A program made the translations under genes and the position numbers. A DNA stretch of 64,000 nt. Origin: Shewanella halifaxensis HAW-EB4 (GTDB lineage: Bacteria > Pseudomonadota > Gammaproteobacteria > Enterobacterales > Shewanellaceae). Numbering within the stretch: the first letter of the stretch is position 1; the number at the start of each line of letters is the position of its first letter. The DNA lies in assembly GCF_000019185.1 (NCBI RefSeq), contig NC_010334.1:5111001-5175000 (forward strand), written 5' to 3'. A model generated the notes under the pieces. It was not told the DNA's origin and searched no databases. It worked only from the letters and a program-made list of their open reading frames with translations. This document shows positions 45,086 through 54,745 of the stretch, piece by piece.

Positions 45086-45820
45086 ATGGATAGAATGATA
45101 TATACCGCCGCCAAAGGCGCAGCAAGGGTGATGGAGGCGCAAGCTATTCGCGCCAACAACCTAGCTAACGCCGACACCACAGGCTTTAAGGCGGACCTAG
45201 AGCGAGTCAACGCTATGGTCGTGACTCCTACAGGTAATAGCTTGCAGACACGCGTATTGGCTCAGACTCAAAGCAATGGCTTTAGCCAGCAAACCGGTGC
45301 GATGAATCCGACAGGCAGAGCATTAGATCTAGCCATCAATGATTCAGGTCTATTTGCGGTAATGACTGCTGAAGGCGAAGGCTATACCCGCTCAGGAGCC
45401 ATCACCCCCGATGCTAACGGTCAGCTCACCTTAGACGGTCGCCCCGTTGCCGGCCTAGATGGCCCTATTGTATTACCTGAATATCGCGAACTATTTGTTG
45501 GTGATGACGGCAGACTCAGCATCATTGCAGACGAAGGCGGCATTATCGAAGAAGTTGGCCAGCTCAAACTGGTTAACCCTGATATCAGCGCCATGAGCAA
45601 AGGCTTAGACGGCTTGCTGTATCCCGCAGACCGTCAACCTCTTCCCGCCAGTGAGCAGGTCAGCGTAAGCAGCGGTTTTCTCGAGGCCAGTAACGTCCAA
45701 GCGGTAGGTGAACTCATCGCCGCGATGGACTTGAGCCGCCAATTCGAGGTGCAGGTCAAACTGATGAAGAGCGCCGAAAAACTCGCAGAAGCAGGTAACC
45801 GCCTGCTACGCGACGCTTAA
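45086..45820 (+). CDS. flgF: Lateral flagellar rod protein FlgF
   Basis: A 244-residue proximal rod protein. The RANNLANADTTGFKADLERV motif near 23-42 and the late ASNVQAVGELIAAMDLSRQF stretch fit FlgF. It lies between flgE and flgG, with 9-base and 38-base gaps. Confidence 0.94.
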   Translation: MDRMIYTAAKGAARVMEAQAIRANNLANADTTGFKADLERVNAMVVTPTGNSLQTRVLAQTQSNGFSQQTGAMNPTGRALDLAINDSGLFAVMTAEGEGYTRSGAITPDANGQLTLDGRPVAGLDGPIVLPEYRELFVGDDGRLSIIADEGGIIEEVGQLKLVNPDISAMSKGLDGLLYPADRQPLPASEQVSVSSGFLEASNVQAVGELIAAMDLSRQFEVQVKLMKSAEKLAEAGNRLLRDA

Positions 45821-45858
45821 ACACATTTTTTAAAGCTTAGACTTTAAAGGAAACACAG

Positions 45859-46644
45859 ATGCAATCAGCTTTATGGGTCAGTAAAACCGGCTTAACCGCC
45901 CAAGATACTAAGATGACCACCATTGCCAACAACTTGGCAAACGTTAACACCACAGGTTTTAAGCGCGACCGCGTCGCCTTCAACGACCTGTTCTATCAAG
46001 TGCAGCGCCAGCCTGGTGGCCAAGTCGATGAGCAGAATGAATTGCCATCAGGCCTGCAGCTCGGTACGGGTACCCGTGTCGTCGGCACTCAAAAGGTGTT
46101 TACTCCAGGCGACATGCTCACTACCAACCAACAGTTGGATATGGCGATTGAGGGGCAAGGCTTTTTCCAAATCGAAGAGGCCAACGGCGAGCTAAGCTAC
46201 TCTCGTGATGGTCAGTTCTATCGCAACAGCGAGGGCCTAATGGTGACCTCGCAGGGCTTACCGTTGGTGCCTAACATCGAGATCCCGGAAGAAGCCCTCA
46301 CTGTCACCATCGCCAGTGACGGTATTGTGTCGGCGCAGATGGCAGGCCAGACAGATGCACAAGAGCTAGGGCAAATCACCCTAGTTAACTTTACGAATCC
46401 TGCTGGACTCGAGGCTCGTGGTAACAACCTATACCGCGAAACAGGCGCATCAGGCGCTGCCGTTGAAGGTATTGCTGGCGATCAGGCGCTCGGGCAAATT
46501 CGTCAAGGGGCACTTGAGGGGGCTAACGTCAACGTGGTCGAGGAGATGGTCGAAATGATTTCGACTCAGCGCGCCTACGAGATGAACGCCAAAGTGGTAT
46601 CGGCTTCTGACGACATGCTTAAGTTCCTCAATCAAGCGCTGTAA
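45859..46644 (+). CDS. flgG: Lateral flagellar distal rod protein FlgG
   Basis: The 261-residue distal rod subunit is recognisable by TTIANNLANVNTTGFKRDR near 20-38, QLDMAIEGQGFFQI near 92-105 and the C-terminal ISTQRAYEMNAKVVS arm. The length is the same as other FlgG proteins. Confidence 0.96.
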   Translation: MQSALWVSKTGLTAQDTKMTTIANNLANVNTTGFKRDRVAFNDLFYQVQRQPGGQVDEQNELPSGLQLGTGTRVVGTQKVFTPGDMLTTNQQLDMAIEGQGFFQIEEANGELSYSRDGQFYRNSEGLMVTSQGLPLVPNIEIPEEALTVTIASDGIVSAQMAGQTDAQELGQITLVNFTNPAGLEARGNNLYRETGASGAAVEGIAGDQALGQIRQGALEGANVNVVEEMVEMISTQRAYEMNAKVVSASDDMLKFLNQAL

Positions 46645-46709
46645 CCAGCGCTTTATCGACTGGCTCTACCATGGCTTATCAACCAACGAAACTCGAAAAG
46701 GGCTCCTAC

Positions 46710-47384
46710 ATGCAATCTCTATGGATTGGCTTTGGCATAGGTTTAACGTTACTACTGTCTGGCTGTGTTGCTCATATTCCTGAACCTGATACAGCACCAG
46801 GAAAACCTGAGTGGGCACCACCAGAAATTGATTACAGCCTACCGGACGCTGAGAACGGTAGCGTCTACCGTCCAGGCTTTATGCTGACGCTGTTTAAGGA
46901 TAAGCGCGCATATCGTGAAGGCGACATTCTCACGGTAGCACTGGATGAGAAAACCTATTCGAGTAAACGTGCCGATACTAAAACCAGTAAATCGGGTGGA
47001 GTATCAATAGACGGCCAAGGCACGACGGGCACCAGCAGTATTGCCGGTAGCGGCGAAGCCAATATGGGTCGCTCTTTTAACGGCACCGGCTCAAGCACTC
47101 AACAGAACCAACTATCGGGCTCAATCACAGTAACCGTCGCTAAGGTTTTGCCTAATGGCGCCCTGCTGATCCGCGGGGAAAAATGGTTACGCCTAAACCA
47201 AGGTGATGAGTATCTTCGTTTGTTAGGCCTGATCCGTGCCGATGATATTGATAATGACAACACTATCTCATCACAGCGTATCGCCGATGCACGGATTATC
47301 TACGGTGGTCAAGGCGCCATCTCCGACAGTAATCGCATGGGCTGGGCCGCTCGCTACTTTAATAGCCCTTGGTTCCCGCTGTGA
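46710..47384 (+). CDS. flgH: Lateral flagellar L-ring protein FlgH
   Basis: A 224-residue outer-membrane lipoprotein. The ATG at 46710 is chosen because it puts the lipobox LLSGC (Cys 19) at a normal position and has AAGG 9-12 bases upstream; the in-frame ATG at 46671 would add 13 residues. LPNGALLIRGEKWLRLNQGDE near 149-169 is the family block. An L-ring needs an outer membrane, consistent with a Gram-negative lateral flagellum. Confidence 0.94.
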   Translation: MQSLWIGFGIGLTLLLSGCVAHIPEPDTAPGKPEWAPPEIDYSLPDAENGSVYRPGFMLTLFKDKRAYREGDILTVALDEKTYSSKRADTKTSKSGGVSIDGQGTTGTSSIAGSGEANMGRSFNGTGSSTQQNQLSGSITVTVAKVLPNGALLIRGEKWLRLNQGDEYLRLLGLIRADDIDNDNTISSQRIADARIIYGGQGAISDSNRMGWAARYFNSPWFPL

Positions 47385-47421
47385 TCATCTGTTTGCGTAT
47401 TCAAAAGTCAGGATTGTGTGA

Positions 47422-48552
47422 ATGAAAAAAATAGCCATCTTTATGGTCAGTATGTTGCTAAGCCTATCGCCTTTACTCCCTGTTAAGGCGCAGCCTCAGC
47501 ATCGCTATCTGATGGATATTGTCGATGTACAAGGGCTCCGTGATAACCAGCTAGTGGGTTACGGCCTCGTTGTGGGTCTAGACGGCACGGGTGACCGTAC
47601 TCAAGTGCGTTTTACTAGTCAGTCTATCGTCAACATGCTTAAACAGTTCGGCGTGCAAATCGATGATAAGACCGACCCAAAACTGAAAAACGTCGCAGCG
47701 GTAGCCGTTCATGCCACGGTACCTCCACTGGCAAGCCCTGGACAAACATTAGATATTACCGTGTCATCACTCGGTGACGCTAAAAGCTTACGTGGCGGCA
47801 CGCTATTGATGACTCCTATGCGCGCAGTCGATGGTGAAATTTATGCTGTGGCTCAGGGTAACTTAGTCGTCGGCGGCGTATCGGCTCAAGGCCGTAACGG
47901 CACCTCGGTGACCATCAATGTACCCACCGTGGGCAGTATTCCTAACGGTGCACTGCTGGAAGCGGCAATGCACAGCAACTTTAATGACAATGAAAACATA
48001 GTACTTAACCTTATCGACCCGAGCTTTAAGACAGCCCGCAATATCGAACGTGCAGTCAACGAGCTCTTCGGCCCCGATGTTGCTCAAGCCGACAGCAGCG
48101 CCAAGGTGATCGTTCGTGCGCCAAGCTCTAATCGCGAACGCGTTACCTTTATGTCGATGCTCGAAGAGTTACAAATCGAACAGGGACGAAAGTCGCCACG
48201 AGTCGTGTTTAACAGTCGCACTGGCACTGTGGTCATGGGCGGCGATGTGGTAGTTCGCAAGGCAGCAGTCAGCCATGGCAACCTCACGGTAACCATCGTT
48301 GAGCAGGAGTTTGTTAGCCAACCCAATGGTGCCTATCTGGGCCAAGCGCAGGGCGAAACGGTTGTCACCACCGATAGTCAGGTCGGTATCGATGAAGGCA
48401 ACGGTCATATGTTTGTCTGGCCCGAAGGCACTGCCCTTAATGACATCGTCCGCGCCGTTAACAGTCTAGGTGCATCACCGATGGATCTGATGGCCATCTT
48501 GCAAGCCCTAAACGAAGCTGGTGCCCTTGAAGCAGAGTTGGTGGTGATCTAA
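47422..48552 (+). CDS. flgI: Lateral flagellar P-ring protein FlgI
   Basis: The 376-residue periplasmic ring protein has a signal peptide (residues 1-23, ending PVKA). DIVDVQGLRDNQLVGYGLVV near 32-51 and the C-terminal LNDIVRAVNSLGASPMDLMA region are diagnostic. It overlaps flgJ by one base. Confidence 0.96.
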   Translation: MKKIAIFMVSMLLSLSPLLPVKAQPQHRYLMDIVDVQGLRDNQLVGYGLVVGLDGTGDRTQVRFTSQSIVNMLKQFGVQIDDKTDPKLKNVAAVAVHATVPPLASPGQTLDITVSSLGDAKSLRGGTLLMTPMRAVDGEIYAVAQGNLVVGGVSAQGRNGTSVTINVPTVGSIPNGALLEAAMHSNFNDNENIVLNLIDPSFKTARNIERAVNELFGPDVAQADSSAKVIVRAPSSNRERVTFMSMLEELQIEQGRKSPRVVFNSRTGTVVMGGDVVVRKAAVSHGNLTVTIVEQEFVSQPNGAYLGQAQGETVVTTDSQVGIDEGNGHMFVWPEGTALNDIVRAVNSLGASPMDLMAILQALNEAGALEAELVVI

Positions 48553-48965
48553 TGAAACTCGACAATAACCACAGTTATCTCAATCAACTCGATGCGGGTG
48601 AGTTGATTAAGGCTAACGGTGAGCAAGGCGCACTTAAGCTGGTTAGCCAACAATTTGAAGCCCAGTTTCTGCAAACCGTTTTAAAACAGATGCGCAGCGC
48701 CTCGGACGTGATGGCTGACAAAGACAGCCCACTGTCGTCGCAAAATGATGGCATGTACCGTGACTGGCATGATGCCGAGCTTGCTGGACGCCTAAGCCAG
48801 ATGCAAAGCACTGGGCTGGCAGAGGTAATGACCAAACAATTATCGGCAGGGCTTAAGTCTGAGCCTGAGATGGTCGCCTCTAATAAGCAAGTTAATAGCA
48901 GTCCCAATACCGCAGCGATGCAACCGGCTTTGATACTGCCATTTATTACCAAGCCGCAAACCTAA
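48552..48965 (+). CDS. flgJ: Lateral FlgJ rod-cap protein lacking the muramidase domain
   Basis: A 137-residue protein that covers only the N-terminal rod-binding part of FlgJ: LVSQQFEAQFLQTVLKQMRSA near 33-53. The C-terminal glucosaminidase domain of E. coli-type FlgJ (313 residues) is absent. Peptidoglycan opening must then rely on another enzyme, possibly the polar system's FlgJ. Short FlgJ forms are known elsewhere. The gene is coupled to flgI. Confidence 0.9.
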   Translation: MKLDNNHSYLNQLDAGELIKANGEQGALKLVSQQFEAQFLQTVLKQMRSASDVMADKDSPLSSQNDGMYRDWHDAELAGRLSQMQSTGLAEVMTKQLSAGLKSEPEMVASNKQVNSSPNTAAMQPALILPFITKPQT

Positions 48966-49026
48966 ATTGACTGCGGTGTTGATTAGTCTTCGCCATCATT
49001 TAAAACGATAGAGATAAGGATTCAAG

Positions 49027-50400
49027 ATGAGCATGCTCAATATTGGTATGTCAGGACTTAATGCCAGCATGGCAGCCCTGACCGCCACGTCCAATAACAT
49101 CAACAATGCTATGGTACCTGGCTATTCTCGTCAGCAAGTGATGCTAAGCTCTGTGGGTAATGGCGTCTACGGCAGCGGCTCAGGAGTGATGGTCGATGGC
49201 GTTCGCCGCATCTCGGACCAATACGAAGTAGCTCAGCTGTGGAACACCACCAGCGGCCTAGGCTATGCTAATACCCAATCTAGCTATTTCGGTCAGGTAG
49301 AACAGATTTTTGGCTCTGAGGGTAACAGTATATCGGCAGGGCTCGATCTGCTGTTTGCCTCACTCAACTCAGCGATGGAGCAACCCAACGAGATTGCCCA
49401 CCGTCAAGGTGTACTCAACGAAGCAAAAGCCTTAACCCAGCGTTTTAACTCAATCAGTGAGGGCTTAAACTCGCAAGTGACTCAAGTTGAAGGCCAGATT
49501 AATGCCTCGGCAAAAGAGATCAATACCCAATTAGAAACCATCGCCAGCTTGAATGCCGAAATCCAATCATCGAATGCCAGTGGCAATGTGCCTTTGGCAC
49601 TGCTCGATGCGCGAGATTCAGCTATCGATGATCTTTCATCGATTATCGACGTCAATGTGGTCGAAGATTCTAGTGGCATGCTCAACATCTCTTTGGCTCA
49701 GGGGCAACCGCTACTGTCGGGTACGACTGCATCGAAGCTTGAAGTCACTCCAGATCCTAGCAACCCTAAATTTAGCCAGATCAGCATTCAGTTCGGCCAA
49801 TCGAGCTTCCCACTGGATGAAACTGCAGGCGGTAGCTTGGGTGCGCTGATCGACTATCGTGATAACAGCTTGGTCGACTCGATGGCATTTATCGATGAGC
49901 TTGCTATGACTATGGCCGATGAGTTTAATGCCGTGCTCGCGGGCGGTACCGATTTGAATGGCAATACACCGACCCAAGACCTATTCACCTACGACCCAAC
50001 AAACCCTGCTGGCAGCCTAAAAATGACCGCTGGTTTCAACGCTGAAATGCTTGCCTTTGGTAAAGACGGCACTCCGGGCGATAACAGCAACCTTAAAGAG
50101 CTTGTCGACATTGCTAACAAGAGTTTTACCTTTAGCTCAATGGGCGTTGACACCACCATGGGCGACGCGTTTGGCAGTAAGATTGGTGAACTAGGTTCGG
50201 CTTCTCGCCAAGCTCAGATGTCAAAAACGACTGCAGAAAACTTACAGATGGAGGCCCAAAAACAATGGGCCAGTACCAGTGGTGTCAACATGGATGAAGA
50301 GGGAGTTAACCTCATCATCTATCAACAGTCTTATCAGGCAAATGCCAAGGTTATTTCGACTGCCGATCAACTATTTCAAACTATTCTAAACAGTATTTAA
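49027..50400 (+). CDS. flgK: Lateral hook-associated protein 1, FlgK
   Basis: The 457-residue hook-filament junction protein has TATSNNINNAMVPGYSRQQV near 19-38 and a C-terminal NLIIYQQSYQANAKVISTAD near 429-448. It is somewhat shorter than E. coli FlgK (547), with a reduced central domain. flgL follows 10 bases later. Confidence 0.94.
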   Translation: MSMLNIGMSGLNASMAALTATSNNINNAMVPGYSRQQVMLSSVGNGVYGSGSGVMVDGVRRISDQYEVAQLWNTTSGLGYANTQSSYFGQVEQIFGSEGNSISAGLDLLFASLNSAMEQPNEIAHRQGVLNEAKALTQRFNSISEGLNSQVTQVEGQINASAKEINTQLETIASLNAEIQSSNASGNVPLALLDARDSAIDDLSSIIDVNVVEDSSGMLNISLAQGQPLLSGTTASKLEVTPDPSNPKFSQISIQFGQSSFPLDETAGGSLGALIDYRDNSLVDSMAFIDELAMTMADEFNAVLAGGTDLNGNTPTQDLFTYDPTNPAGSLKMTAGFNAEMLAFGKDGTPGDNSNLKELVDIANKSFTFSSMGVDTTMGDAFGSKIGELGSASRQAQMSKTTAENLQMEAQKQWASTSGVNMDEEGVNLIIYQQSYQANAKVISTADQLFQTILNSI

Positions 50401-50410
50401 GGAGCTCTTC

Positions 50411-51328
50411 ATGCGTGTAAGTATGCTTAATCTCTACAGCAATAATTTACAGAGTCTGCAGAACTCAACATTTGACATCGCCAAGTTAAACGAGATGATG
50501 TCCACGGGCAGCTCGATACTGCGCCCATCGGACGATCCTATCGGCGCGGTAAAGGTTATCGGCAATGAGCGAGATATGGCCGCGACCAACCAATACATTA
50601 AAAATACCGAGTCTTTAAGCACCAGCTTTAGCCGCTCTGAAACCTATATGTCGAGCATGGTCGAGTTGCAAGGACGTATGCGAGAAATTACCGTTTCGGC
50701 TAATAATGGCAGCTTATCGCCTGAAGATAGAGCCGCTTACGCCGCCGAGATGAATGAGTTATTAGAGGCATTTGCCGATACCCTCAACGCTAAAGATGAG
50801 AGCGGTAACTATCTTTTTTCAGGCAACAAAACGGATACGCCTCCTATCGGCAAAGACGCCGATGGTAACTATGTCTATCAAGGCGATACCAATACTCGTG
50901 AAGTACAAACTTCTGGTTCATCTTGGATGACAGCTAACAGCACCGCTGCAGACTTTATTTTCTCTAACGGCAGTACAGATATCCTCAACCAAACCAAAGA
51001 CTTTATTGCGGCGCTCGAAGACCCGACACTGGCTCCAGGCGACCCGGTATTTAGTCAGGCTGCTACTGATATGCAAACCAGCTTAGATGACACCCTGACC
51101 AGCATTAGCTCGGCTATCACCGACATAGGTGGTAAACAAAATACCTTAAGCTTGGTGCAAGCTTCCCATGAAGAGCGCGTACTTTTTAATAAAGAAGTGA
51201 TAGGTGAAACAGAGGGTTTAGACTATGCTCAGGCCACTGCCGAGTACAACTTAAAGCTAACAACCCTTAAAATAACTCAGCAAACCTTTGTGCAAGTGTC
51301 ACAGCTATCCCTGTTTAATCACATATAA
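50411..51328 (+). CDS. flgL: Lateral hook-associated protein 3, FlgL
   Basis: The 305-residue flagellin-like protein has an N-terminal LNEMMSTGSSILRPSDDPIGA block near 25-45, shared by FlgL and flagellins, and a matching C-terminal helix. It connects FlgK to the filament. It is the last recognised gene of the flgB run before an unassigned gene. Confidence 0.94.
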   Translation: MRVSMLNLYSNNLQSLQNSTFDIAKLNEMMSTGSSILRPSDDPIGAVKVIGNERDMAATNQYIKNTESLSTSFSRSETYMSSMVELQGRMREITVSANNGSLSPEDRAAYAAEMNELLEAFADTLNAKDESGNYLFSGNKTDTPPIGKDADGNYVYQGDTNTREVQTSGSSWMTANSTAADFIFSNGSTDILNQTKDFIAALEDPTLAPGDPVFSQAATDMQTSLDDTLTSISSAITDIGGKQNTLSLVQASHEERVLFNKEVIGETEGLDYAQATAEYNLKLTTLKITQQTFVQVSQLSLFNHI

Positions 51329-51379
51329 GTTCAATCACATTTAAATTTAACCTTGATCTAATCAGCTTAAGAGAAGTTA

Positions 51380-52414
51380 ATGCTCAACGGGATTTCAGAC
51401 TCACTCAATGTTCAACAGCGCAGCCAAACGGTTGCGCCCACGGCTAGCGTACAGCTACCAGTTAAAGAGCAAACCAAAGCAAACGTTGCTAGCATTCCAA
51501 GCCACAGATTAGAGAGCTATAACCGCTGGGCTAAGGTCACGCAGGGGCAGCATAAGATCAGTGCATCTCAAGTGGCTGAGCTGGGGCTACAGCAAGTACA
51601 GAGTCTGCTTAAGCAGTTGCAAGGTCACAGCCAGCAATCACTCTCATCTAACCTGGAGTCATCTAAACTAGACAGCCAGCAGATGAATCCTAGTCTGCAG
51701 ATACAGCAAAAACTAGCGCAACTGGAGGTCAGCTATCAAGGTAAGCCTCTAGTCGATCATCAACTCAATCTTATATCTAGCCAAAGACCCGCAGCCAAGC
51801 ATAGTTTCAGCTTGAAATCGGTAGACTTAAGTGCGGTAAAACCCCGTGATGAACTGATCAACATGCAGCTAGGCAGTGAATCCGTACGAGTGCTCTTACC
51901 CGCGAACGCACAACCGGCAGAGCTGGTAAGCAGGCTCAACAATGCGCTTAAGCCTCTGGATATGCAGGTGCTTCGTAGTAGCGAAGGTCGAATTATCTTC
52001 AAGAGTAGCAAGCAGCAATGGCTGCAAGTGCAAGCCGGATTATTGATGACCGGGCAAGGGCAGCGTTTGCCTGCGGGTGATGCTAGAACCATCAAAGTCA
52101 GTGAAGAACTTAACTGGCAGGATCCTAGAGAGTGGCGTTTCAATAGCCACGCGGATCTCAAACAGACCATGGCTAAAATAGCCAAGACTCGCCACAAGGT
52201 TGAATCTCAACTACAAGAGCTCAATAACAGTCAGCAACATCTAAAGCAGCAGCTGCAAAAAGTAAATCAACACAAAGACGCTAAGCTGGATCTAGATTCA
52301 ACATTGACTCAAGTAACCGGCCTGATGCAGTCCTCACCGTTTAGCCTGCAAGTGACTTCATTAATGGCTCAAGCAAATTTCACTCGGCCACAGATCTCCG
52401 CCCTACTAGCATAA
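51380..52414 (+). CDS. Unrecognised protein encoded after flgL in the lateral cluster
   Basis: A 344-residue, Gln/Ser/Leu-rich, hydrophilic protein with no signal peptide, no membrane helix and no recognised domain. The C-terminal part (about 250-305) has a strong coiled-coil look (KTRHKVESQLQELNNSQQHL). A more ordered patch at 165-245 contains VRVLLPANAQPAELVSRLNN. The position between flgL and the flagellin gene equals that of lafW (a putative hook-associated gene) in the enteric Flag-2 cluster, but similarity to LafW was not established. It starts 51 bases after flgL. Confidence 0.7.
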   Translation: MLNGISDSLNVQQRSQTVAPTASVQLPVKEQTKANVASIPSHRLESYNRWAKVTQGQHKISASQVAELGLQQVQSLLKQLQGHSQQSLSSNLESSKLDSQQMNPSLQIQQKLAQLEVSYQGKPLVDHQLNLISSQRPAAKHSFSLKSVDLSAVKPRDELINMQLGSESVRVLLPANAQPAELVSRLNNALKPLDMQVLRSSEGRIIFKSSKQQWLQVQAGLLMTGQGQRLPAGDARTIKVSEELNWQDPREWRFNSHADLKQTMAKIAKTRHKVESQLQELNNSQQHLKQQLQKVNQHKDAKLDLDSTLTQVTGLMQSSPFSLQVTSLMAQANFTRPQISALLA

Positions 52415-52426
52415 ATATGCCTAAAA

Positions 52427-52446
52427 AAGGCGGGAGTCCCCGCCTT
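52427..52446 (-). terminator. Terminator of fliB, between convergent genes
   Basis: An 8-bp GC-rich stem (52427-52434 with 52439-52446) is followed by six T on the minus strand. On the plus strand no T run follows. Confidence 0.75.
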
Positions 52447-52451
52447 CACCT

Positions 52452-53627
52452 CTAGGACAGCAAGGTCAAAATAGCGGCCAAATCTGTAAACTTCGCTTTA
52501 TCTAGCAAATCAACGGCGAATTGGCTGTAGTTAGCCTTATGCTGCCGATTGGTGTGATACACCTGAAAACACATAATGATATCGTGCTCAGACAGCCCAT
52601 TATTTTTAGCGGCTATCACGGCTAAATAACAACGCAACATAAAGAAATCCAACAGCATCACTCTAAAGGCCTGCGATGGTGTGAGCTTATCGACTTGAGG
52701 GAAGTTCATGTGGTAAAAATAGTAAAGCAGATAACGACTGAATAACTCTTGATGGCCACCTAATGTAGGTTCGGCAATCTCTTTCCAAGCCTGATTAATG
52801 CTGCTCATGCTAATGTTTTTATCATCATCCGCCATTGAGCAAATAGCTTGGTTTATTAGCTCAAATCGACTCCGGCCACGCCTCACTTTATTAGTATTTA
52901 GCCATAACTGAATAGAGGTAAATGCATGCATTTGGTGTACGTCAGTATCTTGATTAAACCCCTCAAAATGCTGCTTAAGCTGGCCGTTATCACTTAAGAC
53001 AATCAGCTGCTGAAACATACTATCGATGGCACTACTTTCAACTTCTCCTTTAGCCGCTCTATCGACAGTGTTCATCAAAATACCGATAGCGGTAAGACCT
53101 AGTTCCAGCGGTTGTTCAGGTTTTAGCAGTAACTGAATCGAATAGTCATAGGCTTTTTGCGCCCAAAGCGGGGCTGCCTTATAGCTACGGCTGTGCCCAA
53201 TTTCAGTACGCTGCAAGTTAAACGCATCGGGTCTAAGCAGAATATTTCTCGCCGCCTCAGGACAAGATAATGACAGACTGTCATAACGATCTCCCCCCCT
53301 CATATGTGACATTCTTGGGTAGGTCTTGCAAGTGTTACTCAGTAGAGCTTCTCCAGCCTTAGCGTGAATTTGACAAAGCTTATTCTCATCTAAAAAGCCA
53401 CAGGCTCCCTCTTCATTTAGGACTGCCTGCGCCCACACCTGCTCACTCTTTTTGACCTTCTTCAAGGCGGTTTTAGCCAAAACCTTCAGCTCGCTATGCG
53501 CTAATGTTTTTTTGTAACTTTGCTTATCAATATGGATATTCCAACCGTAACAACAACTATCTTCACACTCGCCGCCAATACAGCTGAAGTTAGTGACGAA
53601 ACCGGGTCTAATGAGTGAATGCTTCAT
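52452..53627 (-). CDS. fliB: Flagellin lysine-N-methylase FliB
   Basis: A 391-residue protein from the ATG at 53627 (a longer frame to 53696 has no support). It has the FliB cysteine-rich N-terminal block: FSCIGGECEDSCCYGW near 14-29, then CGFLDENKLCQIH and SNTCKTYPRM. These probably hold an iron-sulfur cluster. FliB methylates lysines of flagellin in Salmonella, where it aids adhesion. It is divergent from lafA, so lateral flagellin is the obvious substrate. Confidence 0.9.
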   Translation of the reverse strand: MKHSLIRPGFVTNFSCIGGECEDSCCYGWNIHIDKQSYKKTLAHSELKVLAKTALKKVKKSEQVWAQAVLNEEGACGFLDENKLCQIHAKAGEALLSNTCKTYPRMSHMRGGDRYDSLSLSCPEAARNILLRPDAFNLQRTEIGHSRSYKAAPLWAQKAYDYSIQLLLKPEQPLELGLTAIGILMNTVDRAAKGEVESSAIDSMFQQLIVLSDNGQLKQHFEGFNQDTDVHQMHAFTSIQLWLNTNKVRRGRSRFELINQAICSMADDDKNISMSSINQAWKEIAEPTLGGHQELFSRYLLYYFYHMNFPQVDKLTPSQAFRVMLLDFFMLRCYLAVIAAKNNGLSEHDIIMCFQVYHTNRQHKANYSQFAVDLLDKAKFTDLAAILTLLS

Positions 53628-53770
53628 TCTCGCTCTCTTTGTAATCAAGTTTTGGCCAAGCCTAGATATGTCTATAGAAAGCGACCAAAATAGCAATTAA
53701 CTAAAGTCCTCCCTTGTCATTACCCATGAAAAAACCAAATATTTAAACCTTTTGATTCAAAGCCTTAAGT

Positions 53771-53799
53771 TAAAGTCAATAAATAAAATCGGCCATGAC
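53771..53799 (+). promoter_or_regulatory. Sigma-28-like promoter of lafA
   Basis: TAAAGTCA at 53771-53778 is followed, about 12 bases later, by GGCCATGAC, an approximate match to the flagellar sigma consensus (TAAAGTTT and GCCGATAA). It lies about 80 bases before lafA and would be read by LafS. Confidence 0.45.
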
Positions 53800-53875
53800 T
53801 TTCAGTTTTCAATTAGCGTGTCGTTTTAAAGTTATAGATACCAAACAATCAGTTTAAAACTCAAAGGAATATCCT

Positions 53876-54691
53876 ATGTTATCTGTAATGACTAACAACG
53901 CGTCTAACATCGCTCAAAATGCTGTCACTAAAAATAACGACCTACTTAGCAACGCTATGGAGCGTCTATCTACAGGTCTACGTATCAACAGTGCGTCTGA
54001 CGATGCTGCAGGTCTACAGATTGCAACTCGCCTAAACGCTAACGTAACTGGTATGGAAACGGCTAACCGTAACGTTTCTGATGCAACTTCTATGCTACAG
54101 ACTGCCGATGGCGCATTAGACGAGCTAAACAACATCGCTTCTCGTCAAAAAGAATTAGCAACACAAGCAGCTAACGGCGTGAACTCGGCTGAAGACATCA
54201 AAGCGCTAGGTGCTGAATATAAAGAACTTAACGCTGAAGCAAACCGTATTATCGACAGCACAGAATACGGCGGAAACAAGCTATTCACCGCTTTAGACAC
54301 AGGTGTAGGCTTCCAGATTGGTGCCTCTAACACAGCATCTGAGCAGCTAACGGTTAAAACTGATGTTGCAGCAGTTAAAACACTGTTCGCTGGCGAAATC
54401 ACTGACTCAGCAACAGCTAAAGCTCAAATCGACAACGTTGACGCCATCATTGATGCCGTTGGTACACAACGCTCTAACCTAGGTGCTAGCATCAACCGTC
54501 TAGGCCACACAGCATCTAACCTAACTAACGTTACCGAGAACACTAAAGCGGCAGCTGGTCGTATCATGGATACCGATTTCGCAGTAGAAACTGCAGCCAT
54601 GACTAAGAACCAGTTATTAGTTCAAGCAGGTACTAACATCCTGTCTTCTTCAAACCAAAACACTGGTTTAGTTATGGGTCTATTGGGCTAA
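53876..54691 (+). CDS. lafA: Lateral flagellin LafA
   Basis: A 271-residue flagellin made only of the conserved D0/D1 domains: MERLSTGLRINSASDDAAGL near 28-47 and the C-terminal ETAAMTKNQLLVQAGTNILS. The variable D2/D3 region is absent, giving a thin smooth filament. AAGGA 7 bases upstream supports the first ATG. The gene has its own sigma-28-like promoter and a UUCG terminator and is divergent from the methylase fliB. It is the only flagellin gene in the window. Confidence 0.95.
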   Translation: MLSVMTNNASNIAQNAVTKNNDLLSNAMERLSTGLRINSASDDAAGLQIATRLNANVTGMETANRNVSDATSMLQTADGALDELNNIASRQKELATQAANGVNSAEDIKALGAEYKELNAEANRIIDSTEYGGNKLFTALDTGVGFQIGASNTASEQLTVKTDVAAVKTLFAGEITDSATAKAQIDNVDAIIDAVGTQRSNLGASINRLGHTASNLTNVTENTKAAAGRIMDTDFAVETAAMTKNQLLVQAGTNILSSSNQNTGLVMGLLG

Positions 54692-54717
54692 TCCTCCCCC
54701 CATTATCCCAACTTTCT

Positions 54718-54745
54718 ATCAGGGGCCTTCGGGCCCTTTTTTTTG
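54718..54745 (+). terminator. Strong terminator of lafA with TTCG tetraloop
   Basis: A GGGCC-TTCG-GGCCC hairpin is followed by a long T run. This stable terminator fits a highly expressed flagellin gene. Confidence 0.88.
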
